DNA from: DASTRU01 sp035761045
GTDB taxonomy: Bacteria; Pseudomonadota; Gammaproteobacteria; Burkholderiales; Burkholderiaceae_E
Length of the DNA: 8,791 nt
Assembly: GCA_035761045.1 (NCBI GenBank)
Contig: DASTRU010000098.1
Coordinates: 1-8,791 of the forward strand
Reading direction: 5' to 3'
The position numbers and the translations under genes were made by a program. The notes under the pieces were generated by a model. It saw only the letters and a list, made by a program, of their open reading frames with translations. It was not told the origin of the DNA and ran no database searches. Of the stretch, positions 1-6,537 are shown in pieces (within the stretch, counting starts at the first letter, position 1; every line of letters starts with the position of its first letter).

Positions 1-692
1 GCCGCCACGTCCGCTACTTGTTCTGGCGACGCAGTACGGATGACGAGGGGAGGGTGCCACGGCATTTCTTGTACCAACGCTGTGGGGGGTGCTACAACGA
101 GTGCGGGCGCTGCTGGTTGGGTCGCATTACCGTTCGCGTCATTCGCAGGCGCGGCCGCGGGTGTGGGCGTGCCGGTCGGCGTAACAGTGGTTCTAATCTG
201 TTGAGGCGCTGGCGCGTCTGGGTTGAACTGGTTGACTTCTTCAATGCTTATCGCATGCGGAGAATATTCATGCGACTTCGTAAGCGTTGCGTACCGGCTC
301 TCTAGTAACACGTGAAGCTCTACCTCGGCTTGCGAACGCGTAACGATGTTCGATTCGGTCTTGGTGGAGATATGCCATCGGCCCAGCGCGTTTTTTCGTC
401 CACTAAAAATTTTCGCGGCGTCGACTAAAAAGCTGTCCGACCCACTCTTACATTTAGGTTTGGTGTTACGAAAAATTCCTAAGAAACCTGTTTGGCCGTT
501 GTTGCCGTTGGCGGTGAGTTTGTGGCTTAACAAACGATCAATGCGACTTGCGAGTGTGCTGTTGTTGGGCGATAAGGAACGAGTGGTAACGGGAGAGCCG
601 AGCCGGGCTTCAAGGGATTTATCGAACACGGTGGCGGCGGCTTGCCACACGTTACGTACCGAAAAGCCCTGCATAGCTTTGCTAAACCACAT
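1..692 (-). CDS. Unidentified protein, N-terminal part (C-terminus beyond the window)
   Basis: The minus strand is open from an ATG at 692 to the window edge, giving about 230 residues with no stop. The start is well supported: GGAGG lies 5 bases upstream (698-702), and reading back in frame there is no other start before a TGA. The protein begins MWFSKAMQGF and has no cleavable signal peptide and no membrane segment. Residues 1-155 are mixed polar and charged, with basic stretches around 78-110 and an amphipathic stretch near 121-136 (QAEVELHVLLESR). Residues 158-205 are rich in Pro, Ala and Thr and look like a flexible linker, so a second domain probably follows outside the window. I recognise no family. 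In many Burkholderiales the gene downstream of this amidase is mutL, so this gene is unusual here. The reading frame is convincing because it is long, has a good ribosome binding site and shows domain-plus-linker composition. Function is unknown. Confidence 0.75.
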   Translation of the reverse strand, partial: MWFSKAMQGFSVRNVWQAAATVFDKSLEARLGSPVTTRSLSPNNSTLASRIDRLLSHKLTANGNNGQTGFLGIFRNTKPKCKSGSDSFLVDAAKIFSGRKNALGRWHISTKTESNIVTRSQAEVELHVLLESRYATLTKSHEYSPHAISIEEVNQFNPDAPAPQQIRTTVTPTGTPTPAAAPANDANGNATQPAAPALVVAPPTALVQEMPWHPPLVIRTASPEQVADVA

Positions 693-697
693 ACCAC

Positions 698-702
698 CCT
701 CC
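698..702 (-). promoter_or_regulatory. Strong Shine-Dalgarno site of the left-edge gene
   Basis: Read on the minus strand the leader is AAAAGGGAGGGTGGT followed by ATG. GGAGG sits 5 bases before the start codon. It is the clearest ribosome binding site in the window and fixes the start of the unidentified gene. Confidence 0.7.
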
Positions 703-810
703 CTTTTAAATTGTTCTTCAAGTGGACGTGATGAGTCGATCCATCACGGGTCGAGGAAAGGGTAGCATCCATTACTCGCCTAATGCCTCATATCCACGTC
801 GGAGTTTGCA

Positions 811-880
811 ATTCGAGATGAGCTTGATCAATTGACGTTGCATCAACGTCAATTGATCAAGTCCTAAGTTTTTCTCGAAT
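811..880. repeat. Nested inverted repeat in the amiC / left-gene gap
   Basis: The inner arms at 823-840 (CTTGATCAATTGACGTTG) and 844-861 are perfect reverse complements of 18 bases separated by a 3-base loop (CAT). Outside them, ATTCGAGA at 811-818 pairs with TCTCGAAT at 873-880, and the outer pairing extends to 808/883 with one mismatch. The spacers between inner and outer arms differ in length (4 and 11 bases). The element lies 48 bases beyond the amiC stop and about 120 bases before the left gene's start, both on the minus strand. It has no U-run directly after the stem on the minus strand. On the plus strand a TTTTT run begins 7 bases after the stem. It could be an atypical terminator for amiC, an operator for the left gene, or a small palindromic mobile or repetitive element. 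The rest of 693-908 shows no gene. Confidence 0.85.
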
Positions 881-908
881 CGCGAGGGAGCAGGTTTAGT
901 GCCCGCTG

Positions 909-2330
909 TTAAAGCAGATTGGATTCATGCGCATGCAAGCGCGCGACACGGCTCTTGGCGAGCGGCGGGTTGTTGGCGAAGTACCGCTTGATGCCCGTAA
1001 CGATCGCCTCTGCCATCTTTTCTTGAAACGCGGCGTCATTAAGGCGACGCTCTTCCTCGGGGTTGGAGATGAACGCGGTCTCCACGAGGATCGATGGAAT
1101 ATCGGGCGCCTTGAGCACCGCGAACCCGGCTTGCTCCACATGCGGCTTATGCAAACGATTAAGCCGGCCGATATGGTCAAGCACCGAGCGGCCAAGCTTT
1201 AGGCTGTCGTTGATCTGCGCCGTGGTGGAAAGGTCAAGCAGTACGCGCGCCAACATCTTGTCGCGCGTATCGATGTTCACGCCGCCGATCAAGTCCGCGT
1301 CGTTTTCCTTCTTCGCAAGCCAACCCGCGGCGGTCGAGGTCGCGCCGCGTTCGCTTAGGACAAACACGCTGGAGCCGTTCGCGCTGGTGTTGACGAACGC
1401 GTCGGCATGAATGCTGACGAATAAATCGGCTTGCACGCGCCGCGCCTTTTGCACGCGCACGTGCAAGGGCACGAAGTAATCGCCGTCGCGCGTGAGCATC
1501 GCGCGCATATTGGTTTCGTTGTCGAGCTTGGCTTTGACGCGCGCGGCGATGCGCATCACCACGTCCTTCTCGCGGCTGCCGCGCCGGCCCATCGCACCTG
1601 GATCCTCGCCACCATGACCGGGATCGATCGCGATCGTCACGAGCCGAGACACCAGCGGCTTCCTGGTCGAGCGAGGCCGTATCGACGCGACTTCGGTCGT
1701 GCTGTTCGCCGCATCGCGCGCGGGTTCGCTTTTGTGAGGCTTGGCCGTTGGCGCGCTTTCAGCCGGCGCGTCGGAATCGACCTTACCGCCGGGCAAGCTT
1801 CGCGCAAGTTCGGCGATCGGATCGGGCTCGGCCGGTGGAGTCGCGGGAGTCACCACGACTTCCGTCTTCGGCAGCAAGGACAACAAGGGATCGGGCGCGA
1901 CGAGCGGATACAAATCAAAAATCAACCGATGCCGAAACTGCGCGACGGGCTCCAGCGAAAACACTTGCGGGTTGACCGCTTGTTTCAAGTCGATCACCAA
2001 GCGCACCACGCGCGGCCGGTTTTGCCCCACGCGCACCGCGTTGATGTATGGATCGTTGGGCGTGATTTTCGCGACTAAGTCGCGCAGCGTCGCGTTGAGT
2101 TCAATGCCGTCGATATCCACCACCAAGCGCGGCGGGTTGTCGACGACGAAGTGCGTGAACTTAAGTTCGTTGTCGTGTTCGAGCGTGACACGTGTGTAGT
2201 CTTGCGCCGGCCATACGCGTACGGCCGAGACGGTCGCGGCTTGCGCGTTTGGCGCGGCCAGCGGCAACAACAATGTCGCGCCCGCGGCTTGCAGCAGCCG
2301 GCGTCGTTTAAACAATGTGTCGTCGCTCAC
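909..2330 (-). CDS. amiC: N-acetylmuramoyl-L-alanine amidase AmiC, periplasmic
   Basis: Zinc amidase that cleaves the bond between N-acetylmuramic acid and L-Ala in peptidoglycan during daughter-cell separation. I chose the GTG at 2330 because it overlaps the tsaE stop as GTGA, giving 473 residues. An ATG at 2375 would add 15 residues and overlap tsaE by 49 bases. In the short form an N-terminal KRRRLLQAAG followed by a hydrophobic stretch and an AxA-like site looks like a twin-arginine signal, as in known AmiC proteins. An AMIN domain (about residues 35-140) is followed by a Pro/Ala/Ser-rich linker (about 145-225) and the Amidase_3 domain (about 231-451). Zinc ligands are H239 in DPGHGG, E254 in SREKD and H308 in SIHAD. 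The catalytic Glu is E417 in VETAF. All expected residues are present. It is translationally linked to tsaE, as in related genomes. Confidence 0.95.
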   Translation of the reverse strand: MSDDTLFKRRRLLQAAGATLLLPLAAPNAQAATVSAVRVWPAQDYTRVTLEHDNELKFTHFVVDNPPRLVVDIDGIELNATLRDLVAKITPNDPYINAVRVGQNRPRVVRLVIDLKQAVNPQVFSLEPVAQFRHRLIFDLYPLVAPDPLLSLLPKTEVVVTPATPPAEPDPIAELARSLPGGKVDSDAPAESAPTAKPHKSEPARDAANSTTEVASIRPRSTRKPLVSRLVTIAIDPGHGGEDPGAMGRRGSREKDVVMRIAARVKAKLDNETNMRAMLTRDGDYFVPLHVRVQKARRVQADLFVSIHADAFVNTSANGSSVFVLSERGATSTAAGWLAKKENDADLIGGVNIDTRDKMLARVLLDLSTTAQINDSLKLGRSVLDHIGRLNRLHKPHVEQAGFAVLKAPDIPSILVETAFISNPEEERRLNDAAFQEKMAEAIVTGIKRYFANNPPLAKSRVARLHAHESNLL

Positions 2331-2836
2331 GTCATGACGAGCCGAGCGAGACAATCGGCGCCTAACGGTGTCCATGCTTCAATCAATGCGTGGCGCCCCG
2401 GTTCGGCATACGTGAGCCGAACATCGAGGTCGGGGGGAGGAAGCAGATCGCCGGCCTGCTCGGGCCATTCGATGGCGCATATCGCGTCGCTTGCAAGTAC
2501 ATCGCGAAATCCTGCGTCAAGCCAGTCGGCATCCCGATTAAACCGATAAAAATCAAAGTGTTGGAAGTATAAGTTCGATGTTTTCGAGCTTGTATGTGAA
2601 ATACGCGTCAATGTGTAGCTTTCTACAAGCGCGTAGGTTGGACTTTTGACCGAGCCGACATGTCCCAACGCGCGCAGCATGCCGCGCACGAGCGATGTTT
2701 TTCCCGCGCCTAAGTCGCCGTGCAAATGGATGTGCAGCTTGATTGGCAGCACGCTCGCGAGGGCCGCGCCCAATCGCGAGGTGGCCTCATCGTTCGGCAA
2801 GGCGGTTTCGCGCACGGCGTAAGGAGCGGGGTTCAT
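2327..2836 (-). CDS. tsaE: tRNA threonylcarbamoyladenosine biosynthesis ATPase TsaE
   Basis: Cytoplasmic P-loop ATPase that works with TsaB and TsaD to put threonylcarbamoyl on A37 of ANN-decoding tRNAs. The protein is 169 residues when started at the ATG at 2836. A TTG at 2848 in the same frame would add four residues (MTHC) but overlap the queG start. The Walker A motif is GDLGAGKTS at residues 40-48. SPTYALVESY (65-74) is the conserved switch-like segment, HFDFYR (93-98) is the Walker B-like segment, and EWPEQ (123-127) is the family's typical motif. The loop between SPTYALVESY and HFDFYR (about 75-92) is a little longer than I expect for E. coli TsaE. The 3' end overlaps the amiC start. 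No clear Shine-Dalgarno site precedes the ATG. The gene diverges from queG. Confidence 0.95.
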   Translation of the reverse strand: MNPAPYAVRETALPNDEATSRLGAALASVLPIKLHIHLHGDLGAGKTSLVRGMLRALGHVGSVKSPTYALVESYTLTRISHTSSKTSNLYFQHFDFYRFNRDADWLDAGFRDVLASDAICAIEWPEQAGDLLPPPDLDVRLTYAEPGRHALIEAWTPLGADCLARLVMT

Positions 2837-2847
2837 ACAATGCGTCA
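2837..2847. promoter_or_regulatory. Eleven-base divergent start region between tsaE and queG
   Basis: The tsaE ATG ends at 2836 and the queG ATG begins at 2848, so only 11 bases separate two divergent start codons. Any promoter and 5' leader of each gene must lie inside the other gene's coding sequence, and neither start has a clear Shine-Dalgarno site. I could not place -35 and -10 boxes with confidence. Confidence 0.5.
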
Positions 2848-3933
2848 ATGGATTTAAAAGCGCTTACAACCACGATCAAGGCTTGGGCACGCGAACTGGG
2901 CTTTGCCGATTGCCGCATCGCCGACGCCAACGTGGGCGACGCGGCGGAGCGCTATCGACAATGGATCGCGCACGGGCGTCACGGCGAGATGGATTATATG
3001 GAGCGACATGCCGCGCTTCGGGCCGACCCTAAAACCTTGTTACCCGATGCGATGCGTGCCATTTGCGTACGCGCCGATTACTTACCCGCGCATTCGCAAC
3101 CTGATTGGCGGGAGCAGGCGTGGGACTCCACCCACGACCCGTTACGCGCCACCGTTTCTCGTTATGCGCATGGGCGCGACTATCACAAGGTGTTGCGTCA
3201 TCGGCTTGCCACCTTGGCCGAACGTATTACGCATGAGATCGGCGACGCGCATCAGTACCGCGTGTTCACGGATTCCGCTCCCGTTATGGAAGTCGAGCTT
3301 GCGATGAAAGCCGGCTTAGGTTGGCGCGGTAAACATACGTTGCTGCTCAATCGCGATGGCGGCTCGATGTTCTTCCTCGGCGGGCTTTACACAAACCTGC
3401 CGCTGCCAATGGACGAGCCCACCGGCGCGCATTGCGGCAGTTGTTCGGCGTGCATGGATATTTGCCCAACGCGCGCGATCGTGGGGCCTTATGAATTGGA
3501 TGCGCGTCGATGTATTTCGTATCTGACGATCGAACTCAAAGGGCCAATTCCGGTTGATCTTAGGCCGTTAATTGGCAATCGCATTTACGGTTGCGATGAT
3601 TGCCAGTTGATTTGCCCGTGGAATAAGTACGCGCACGTGTCGTCGTTGCGGGACTTTGACCCACGACATGGGTTGGATCGCGCGAGCTTGTTGGAGTTGT
3701 GGTCATGGACGGATGAAGACTTTTTAAGTCGCACGCAAGGCAGCGCGATTCGTCGGATTGGGTATGAACGTTGGCGACGCAATCTTGCGGTGGGTTTAGG
3801 TAATGCCTTGAGGCAGACGAACGATAGCGAGGTGCGCGACGCGCTCGCGCGGCGGGTAGGGCTTGAGGGTGAGTTAGTGGATGAGCATGTGCGGTGGGCG
3901 TTGGGGGCGGGACGTTTATGGCTCATGAAGTGA
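2848..3933 (+). CDS. queG: Epoxyqueuosine reductase QueG
   Basis: Cobalamin-dependent iron-sulphur enzyme that reduces epoxyqueuosine to queuosine at the wobble base of Asp, Asn, His and Tyr tRNAs, the last step of queuosine synthesis. The protein is 361 residues from the ATG at 2848. The frame stays open upstream to 2743, but that extension is the antisense of tsaE and has an Arg-rich shadow composition, so I reject it. The N-terminal DUF1730 region contains VFTDSAPVMEVELA (139-152), with D142 as the likely conserved acid, then GLGWRGKHT (156-164). Two 4Fe-4S clusters are supplied by C196, C199, C202 with C256, and by C206 with C222, C249, C252 (assignment by family pattern). The C-terminus (about 280-361) resembles the HEAT-like repeat of the family, with RWRRNLAVGLGN. 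AAGGAG at 2821-2826 is too far upstream to be its ribosome binding site. Confidence 0.96.
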   Translation: MDLKALTTTIKAWARELGFADCRIADANVGDAAERYRQWIAHGRHGEMDYMERHAALRADPKTLLPDAMRAICVRADYLPAHSQPDWREQAWDSTHDPLRATVSRYAHGRDYHKVLRHRLATLAERITHEIGDAHQYRVFTDSAPVMEVELAMKAGLGWRGKHTLLLNRDGGSMFFLGGLYTNLPLPMDEPTGAHCGSCSACMDICPTRAIVGPYELDARRCISYLTIELKGPIPVDLRPLIGNRIYGCDDCQLICPWNKYAHVSSLRDFDPRHGLDRASLLELWSWTDEDFLSRTQGSAIRRIGYERWRRNLAVGLGNALRQTNDSEVRDALARRVGLEGELVDEHVRWALGAGRLWLMK

Positions 3934-4041
3934 TGCTTATAACCGCAGGCTACAAGTATGTTGTCAAAGTTACGATCAGCGCTGACGAGATTCACTTCTT
4001 GTTCGCATCGGCTGCGTTTAGCAACGAATCATGACTACTAC
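3934..4041 (+). other. Gap between queG and the effector pair
   Basis: This 108-base stretch must hold the promoter of the lipoprotein-lipase pair unless it is read through from queG. I could not find a convincing -35/-10 pair or terminator. The only symmetry is a 10-base perfect palindrome TCAGCGCTGA at 3976-3985. The ribosome binding site for 4042 is weak. Confidence 0.4.
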
Positions 4042-4620
4042 ATGAACAAATTAATCAAACCCATTATCCGCACGCTTGCACAAATAGCAGTTGTGTTCGG
4101 CGTATGTGCTTGTCAATCCATGCCGCATGCGCAGGAGGATTACGTTCAGCCCAATGTTGAGTACAAGCATTACTCGCTGACGTTGATTGGAATGAATTAC
4201 ACAAATCGGTATATCGATCAGTTTTTTGTGAATGGGCAAGGCGGAGGGAACTTGTTTGTAAGCACGCCGACATCGGGAGGGGGCAAGAGTGCTTGCTGTG
4301 TCGGGTGGTCAACGACAACTAAGTTGCCGGTGAAAGTAAAGGTCAAGTGGCATAGCGGTGGATGCACGATAACCGAAGTCACTCGTTCTGGTTACCAGTT
4401 CAAAACGAATCGCTCTTTCTTTAAAGAAAAAGAAGTGACGTTTAACGGTCCAGTGCCAAACAGCCCCAAATATTTTGTTGTTCACATCTACGAAAACGAT
4501 GACGTGGAAATTTCGATAAGTGACGACTATCCAGCACCACGTTTACAGCTAAGCGAAGGTCGGCGTGATCGAACGCCTTACCCGCCTTGCGACCAAAACG
4601 GGGTGTCCGATGGGAACTAA
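4042..4620 (+). CDS. DUF3304 lipoprotein, candidate immunity protein
   Basis: A 192-residue lipoprotein. I start it at the ATG at 4042 because this gives a clean type II signal peptide: MNKLIKPIIR, a hydrophobic stretch, then VCAC with the lipidated cysteine at C24. An in-frame ATG at 3958 would put 28 polar residues before it. The mature part resembles the DUF3304 family: GMNYTNRYIDQFFVNGQGGG (about 50-69), SGGGKSACCVGW (78-89), and a late VHIYENDDVEI segment (about 149-159). Its end overlaps the start of the Tle1-type lipase gene, so the two are almost certainly co-transcribed and co-translated. By family knowledge DUF3304 proteins often occur beside DUF2235/Tle1 genes in Burkholderiales. 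That this protein neutralises the lipase in the periplasm is my inference. The gene is AT-richer than its neighbours (25 G/C in 4141-4200). Confidence 0.88.
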   Translation: MNKLIKPIIRTLAQIAVVFGVCACQSMPHAQEDYVQPNVEYKHYSLTLIGMNYTNRYIDQFFVNGQGGGNLFVSTPTSGGGKSACCVGWSTTTKLPVKVKVKWHSGGCTITEVTRSGYQFKTNRSFFKEKEVTFNGPVPNSPKYFVVHIYENDDVEISISDDYPAPRLQLSEGRRDRTPYPPCDQNGVSDGN

Positions 4621-6523
4621 TCGCTTTCCAAAATTAGGTCAGCTAAGCGACGTGTTGCAGCAGTCTGCCGATCTTGCACGCTACGACTTACCGCTGGTAG
4701 ACCCAACGCTACTGTGCCGCCAAGATACTGCGCTCAGTCGAATTAAAGCTGACGTACTTGCTAATCAAAATCAAGATAAAGACCAACCGCCATCTTATAG
4801 TTGCGAGCAAGTGTTATGGCTTAGCTTCTTCTTTGATGGCACAGGCAACAATTTAGACGCTGATACCGGTACGCATGAGCACAGTAATGTCGCACGCATG
4901 TTTCGCGCGATGCCTTTGGACAACAAGAATGTAGGACGTTACTCGGTTTACGTCCCCGGCATAGGAACGTATTTTAAAGAAATCGGCGATCCAGGCGGCA
5001 CAACATTAGGTCTCGCATTCGCCAAAGACGGTGAAGCCAGATTGTTATGGGCACTAAGAAAATTCGATGAATTTTTGGCTACCGCTGAAGCGCGTGCTGC
5101 TAACCCAACCAGCAAAATATTAAAAATTAATGTTGCCGTCTTCGGCTTCTCGCGCGGAGCAACCCTAGCGCGGGCGTTCGTTCGAGAGCTTGCAAAGCGC
5201 TGTTTGTATATCGCGGAGAACGAATGGCAACATCGATCGAGCAAGGCACCGATTGAAGTTAAATTTTTGGGCTTATGGGATACGGTCGCGTCTGTCGGCT
5301 TGGTCGGAAGCGCATTAGGCACGCTTGGAATACGACCTAATCCGATCCATTTAGCTTTCGGAGAGCCTGGCGCCGATCCAACGCAAATTAATATCGCTAA
5401 TGGTCATGGTGCTTGGGCGAGTGATCTAAAAATTGGTGGTTTGGTTAAAGAGTGCGTACATCACGTATCAGCACACGAAATGCGCAATTCATTCCCGCTA
5501 GATAGCGTGACTCGCAACGGCGAGAAGATTGCGAACAGCAAGGAGGTTGTTTATCCGGGTGTACATTCAGACGTGGGCGGCGGATATCGACCCGGCGAGC
5601 AAGGGCGTAGCGCTAGGAGAGTTGAAATGCTTAGCCTCGTCTCTCTAAGAGAGATGTATAAAGAAGCGTTGAAGGCAGGCGTTCCTCTTCTTTCGCCAAG
5701 TACGTGGGAAGACTACAACGAGCAAGACTTTGAAATCGACGAGGTGCTCATTGATAACTTCAACCACTATCAAATTTACGTCAACGCCAACAATCTCTCT
5801 TTAGGTGAAGCCATCAACAAGCATCAAGCAGTGTACTTCGCCTGGCGCTTTCAACACATTCGCAAAAAACTAACGCGGCTCGCTAATTCGAGTCAGCCGA
5901 CCGACGAGAAAACCATCGAGCAATTCGAGGCCGATATCGAGCACGACGAACGCGCCTTGCACGAGGAAATCGATCGCATTCAAAAAGAAGACGGTCCGGC
6001 TATTACGCAGGCCAGTCGCCGCGTGACGCAAGCGCGAGATGCACAGCGTCGCTACTACGAGGGATATGTCGATACGACCTCGGACCTCAGCGAGTTAGCC
6101 AAGCGCGAAGCGCAAGCGCAAGAAGATTTAGCAAACGCGCAAGATCGTTTACTCCGCGCACGCGCGCGACAAGCGACGTTGCCAAGTCGAGGCAAGCTTG
6201 TGAACGCGTTGCGTAAGTTCGACCGCAAGTTGCTGCAAGCCGCCGAAGACATTTACGCGCGTATTCAAGAAGAGCCTGGGCTACGTAACCGCCTGCGCCC
6301 GCATTACAAGGGGCTGATCACCGCTTATGAAAACGAGTTCATCCACAAGAGCGGACTTACGGACGAAAAGATTATTTCGTTCTTCGACAACTTCGTGCAC
6401 GACTCACTCGCTGGCTTCGATCTTGATGGCACCGATCCATCTGATCCGCGTGTCGTCTACGCGGGTGGGAATCTGAAGCTTAGATTCGCGGCTGTCGGGC
6501 GGTCACACGCGGAGGCGGCTTAA
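4610..6523 (+). CDS. tle1: Tle1-type T6SS phospholipase effector (DUF2235)
   Basis: Predicted alpha/beta-hydrolase lipase of the type VI secretion effector family Tle1, whose known members hydrolyse membrane phospholipids of target cells. I use the ATG at 4610 (637 residues, 11-base overlap with the lipoprotein gene). A GTG at 4565 with GAAGG five bases upstream is a real alternative and would add 15 residues. No signal peptide is seen, as expected for a T6SS cargo. DUF2235 spans about residues 70-360: SFFFDGTGNN (72-81), nucleophile elbow GFSRG (179-183, S181), LGLWDTVAS (D224) and YPGVHSDVGGGY (H319), so the Ser-Asp-His triad is complete. Residues about 435-525 are charged and Ala/Gln/Arg-rich and look like a long coiled coil. 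The C-terminus has FFDNFVHDSLAGF and DPRVVYAGG, typical of the family. No vgrG, PAAR or chaperone gene is adjacent. Lipase activity is inferred from motifs. Confidence 0.92.
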   Translation: MGTNRFPKLGQLSDVLQQSADLARYDLPLVDPTLLCRQDTALSRIKADVLANQNQDKDQPPSYSCEQVLWLSFFFDGTGNNLDADTGTHEHSNVARMFRAMPLDNKNVGRYSVYVPGIGTYFKEIGDPGGTTLGLAFAKDGEARLLWALRKFDEFLATAEARAANPTSKILKINVAVFGFSRGATLARAFVRELAKRCLYIAENEWQHRSSKAPIEVKFLGLWDTVASVGLVGSALGTLGIRPNPIHLAFGEPGADPTQINIANGHGAWASDLKIGGLVKECVHHVSAHEMRNSFPLDSVTRNGEKIANSKEVVYPGVHSDVGGGYRPGEQGRSARRVEMLSLVSLREMYKEALKAGVPLLSPSTWEDYNEQDFEIDEVLIDNFNHYQIYVNANNLSLGEAINKHQAVYFAWRFQHIRKKLTRLANSSQPTDEKTIEQFEADIEHDERALHEEIDRIQKEDGPAITQASRRVTQARDAQRRYYEGYVDTTSDLSELAKREAQAQEDLANAQDRLLRARARQATLPSRGKLVNALRKFDRKLLQAAEDIYARIQEEPGLRNRLRPHYKGLITAYENEFIHKSGLTDEKIISFFDNFVHDSLAGFDLDGTDPSDPRVVYAGGNLKLRFAAVGRSHAEAA

Positions 6524-6537
6524 AACGCACCTAATCC

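Noticed and set aside
18..765. Plus-strand frames at 18-305 and 346-765 and a minus-strand frame at 527-772
   Set aside because: They lie opposite or out of frame with the long minus-strand gene 1-692, have Arg/Cys- or Pro/Ser-rich shadow composition, no family signal and poorer start contexts.
811..880. Integron attC site or CRISPR repeat as the explanation for the palindrome
   Set aside because: I see no attC consensus core sites (GTTRRRY with its partner), no integrase, and only one copy with no spacer-repeat pattern.
1431..2078. Plus-strand open frame of 215 codons inside amiC
   Set aside because: It is antisense to the well-supported amidase and is dominated by His/Arg residues typical of the complement of GC-rich coding DNA.
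2743..2847. N-terminal extension of queG
   Set aside because: The extension is antisense to tsaE and Arg-rich. The ATG at 2848 gives the usual QueG N-terminus and length.
4416..4429. 14-base palindrome TTTCTTTAAAGAAA
   Set aside because: It lies in the middle of the DUF3304 gene and is explained by the codons for Ser-Phe-Phe-Lys-Glu. There is no regulatory context.
5639..5655. TCTCTCT / AGAGAGA inverted repeat
   Set aside because: It is short, of low complexity, and inside the lipase coding sequence (VSLREM), so chance is sufficient.
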